Positions 36,491-36,723 of a stretch of 36,723 nt of DNA are shown here, one piece after another. Under the pieces are notes generated by a model. The model had not been told where the DNA came from and ran no database searches. It was given only the letters and a program-made list of their open reading frames with translations. Every line of letters begins with the position of its first letter. The stretch's first letter is position 1. The stretch lies in the IMG/VR virus record IMGVR_UViG_3300020195_000089, positions 1 to 36,723 of that record. One strand, 5' to 3'. The DNA is from a virus. A program made the translations under genes and the position numbers.

Positions 36491-36723
36491 TTTGGGTCAA
36501 TATACTCTTCAGGCGCCGACGCCGCAGAGCGCAGATCCGCAAAGCTCAGATCCGCAGAGCGCAGATCCGCAAAGCGCAGATCCGCAAAGCGCAGATTCGC
36601 AGAGCGCAGATCCGCAGAGCGCAGATCCGCAGAGCGCAGATCCGCAGAGCGCAGATCCGCAAAGCGCAGATCCGCAGAGCTCAGATCCGCAAAGCGCAGA
36701 TCCGCAGAGCTCAGATTCGCAGA
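36487..36723 (-). CDS. Pentapeptide-repeat protein, C-terminal part (continues from the window start)
   Basis: The minus strand is open from the window end to TGA 36489-36487. The last 120 bases (36604-36723) duplicate the window start, so only 36603-36487 is new: five more A(D/N)L(R/S)(S/F) units and the tail [12 protein letters not shown]. The frame agrees with the N-terminal part. The stop overlaps the GTG of the sigma-like gene. The acidic tail after the helix is the only non-repeat part at this end. Confidence 0.85.
   Translation of the reverse strand, partial: SANLSSADLRFADLSSADLRFADLRSADLRSADLRSADLRSANLRFADLRFADLRSADLSFADLRSAASAPEEYIDPK
36531..36723 (-). repeat. Tandem 15-bp repeat array, second segment
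   Basis: Thirteen units of the same 15-bp repeat as at 6-330, the last one cut by the window end. Units 6-13 (36606-36723) equal units 1-8 of the first segment base for base, as expected if the contig ends overlap. Confidence 0.95.
36604..36723. other. Terminal overlap of the contig (120 bases)
   Basis: These bases are identical to 4-123. The three bases before differ (AGA against CAG). This is what an assembler leaves when a circular or circularly permuted molecule is closed on itself, but because the overlap lies in a tandem repeat it could also be a false join. Confidence 0.8.

Noticed and set aside
1-36723. Search for integrase, attachment sites, tRNA genes and insertion sequences
   Set aside because: No recombinase motif, no tRNA-like cloverleaf and no transposase or terminal inverted repeats of an insertion sequence were seen.

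Overview
The window looks like an essentially complete genome of a tailed, siphovirus-like dsDNA phage (about 36.6 kb), probably a circular or circularly permuted contig. The last 120 bases (36604-36723) repeat bases 4-123 exactly, and one gene, a pentapeptide-repeat protein on the minus strand, runs across the junction in frame. The host is probably Gram-negative: there is a lipoprotein/membrane protein pair that looks like spanins, Sec-type signal peptides, and many GTG/TTG starts with strong GGAGG-type ribosome binding sites. The species cannot be told from the sequence. I see no integrase, tRNA, rRNA or CRISPR array.

Layout. (1) 1-1990, minus: a tightly coupled early or middle operon (HNH nuclease, HExxH metallopeptidase-like protein, small protein, XRE-type regulator, 57-aa protein, pentapeptide-repeat protein) that continues across the contig ends into 36490-34579 (sigma-like protein, small proteins, a zinc-ribbon/HTH-like protein). 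(2) 2043-2762: small genes and a cluster of GGACGGAT-type repeats that may be the replication origin. (3) 2759-4915, minus: primase-polymerase fused to an SF3 (D5-like) helicase. (4) 4916-5294: divergent control region with inverted operator-like sites and a structured 5' leader. (5) 5295-10451, plus: a recombination and host-interaction block with a Sak4-like ATPase, an SSB-like protein, small membrane and acidic proteins, secreted Fn3 proteins, a polysaccharide-lyase-like enzyme, an NlpC/CHAP-like lysin and a YqaJ exonuclease. A VRR-NUC nuclease lies on the opposite strand inside this block. (6) 34578 down to 10407, minus: the late operon in order TerS, TerL, portal, gpG/gp10-like proteins, scaffold, major capsid, fibre-like and connector proteins, tail terminator, major tail protein, frameshifted tail chaperones, tape measure, distal tail protein, large C1q-type fibre, holin-like and spanin-like genes, tail-tip protein and two terminal receptor-type proteins.

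How it works together. The primase-helicase with its nearby repeats should start replication. Sak4, the SSB-like protein and YqaJ form a recombination set. VRR-NUC and HNH are accessory nucleases. The late operon builds an HK97-fold capsid with a long non-contractile tail. Lysis functions are split: the wall hydrolase is in the plus-strand block and the holin/spanin candidates are inside the late operon.

The most interesting signals are the pentapeptide-repeat gene, made of nearly identical 15-bp units with only three variable bases, all amino-acid changing; the structured leader whose last hairpin includes the Sak4 ribosome binding site; the repeat-rich candidate origin that also encodes a coupled small ORF; the out-of-frame Fn3/lyase pair; an antisense ORF with its own ribosome binding site and membrane helix over VRR-NUC; and the tail-chaperone slip site that lies in the loop of a perfect inverted repeat.
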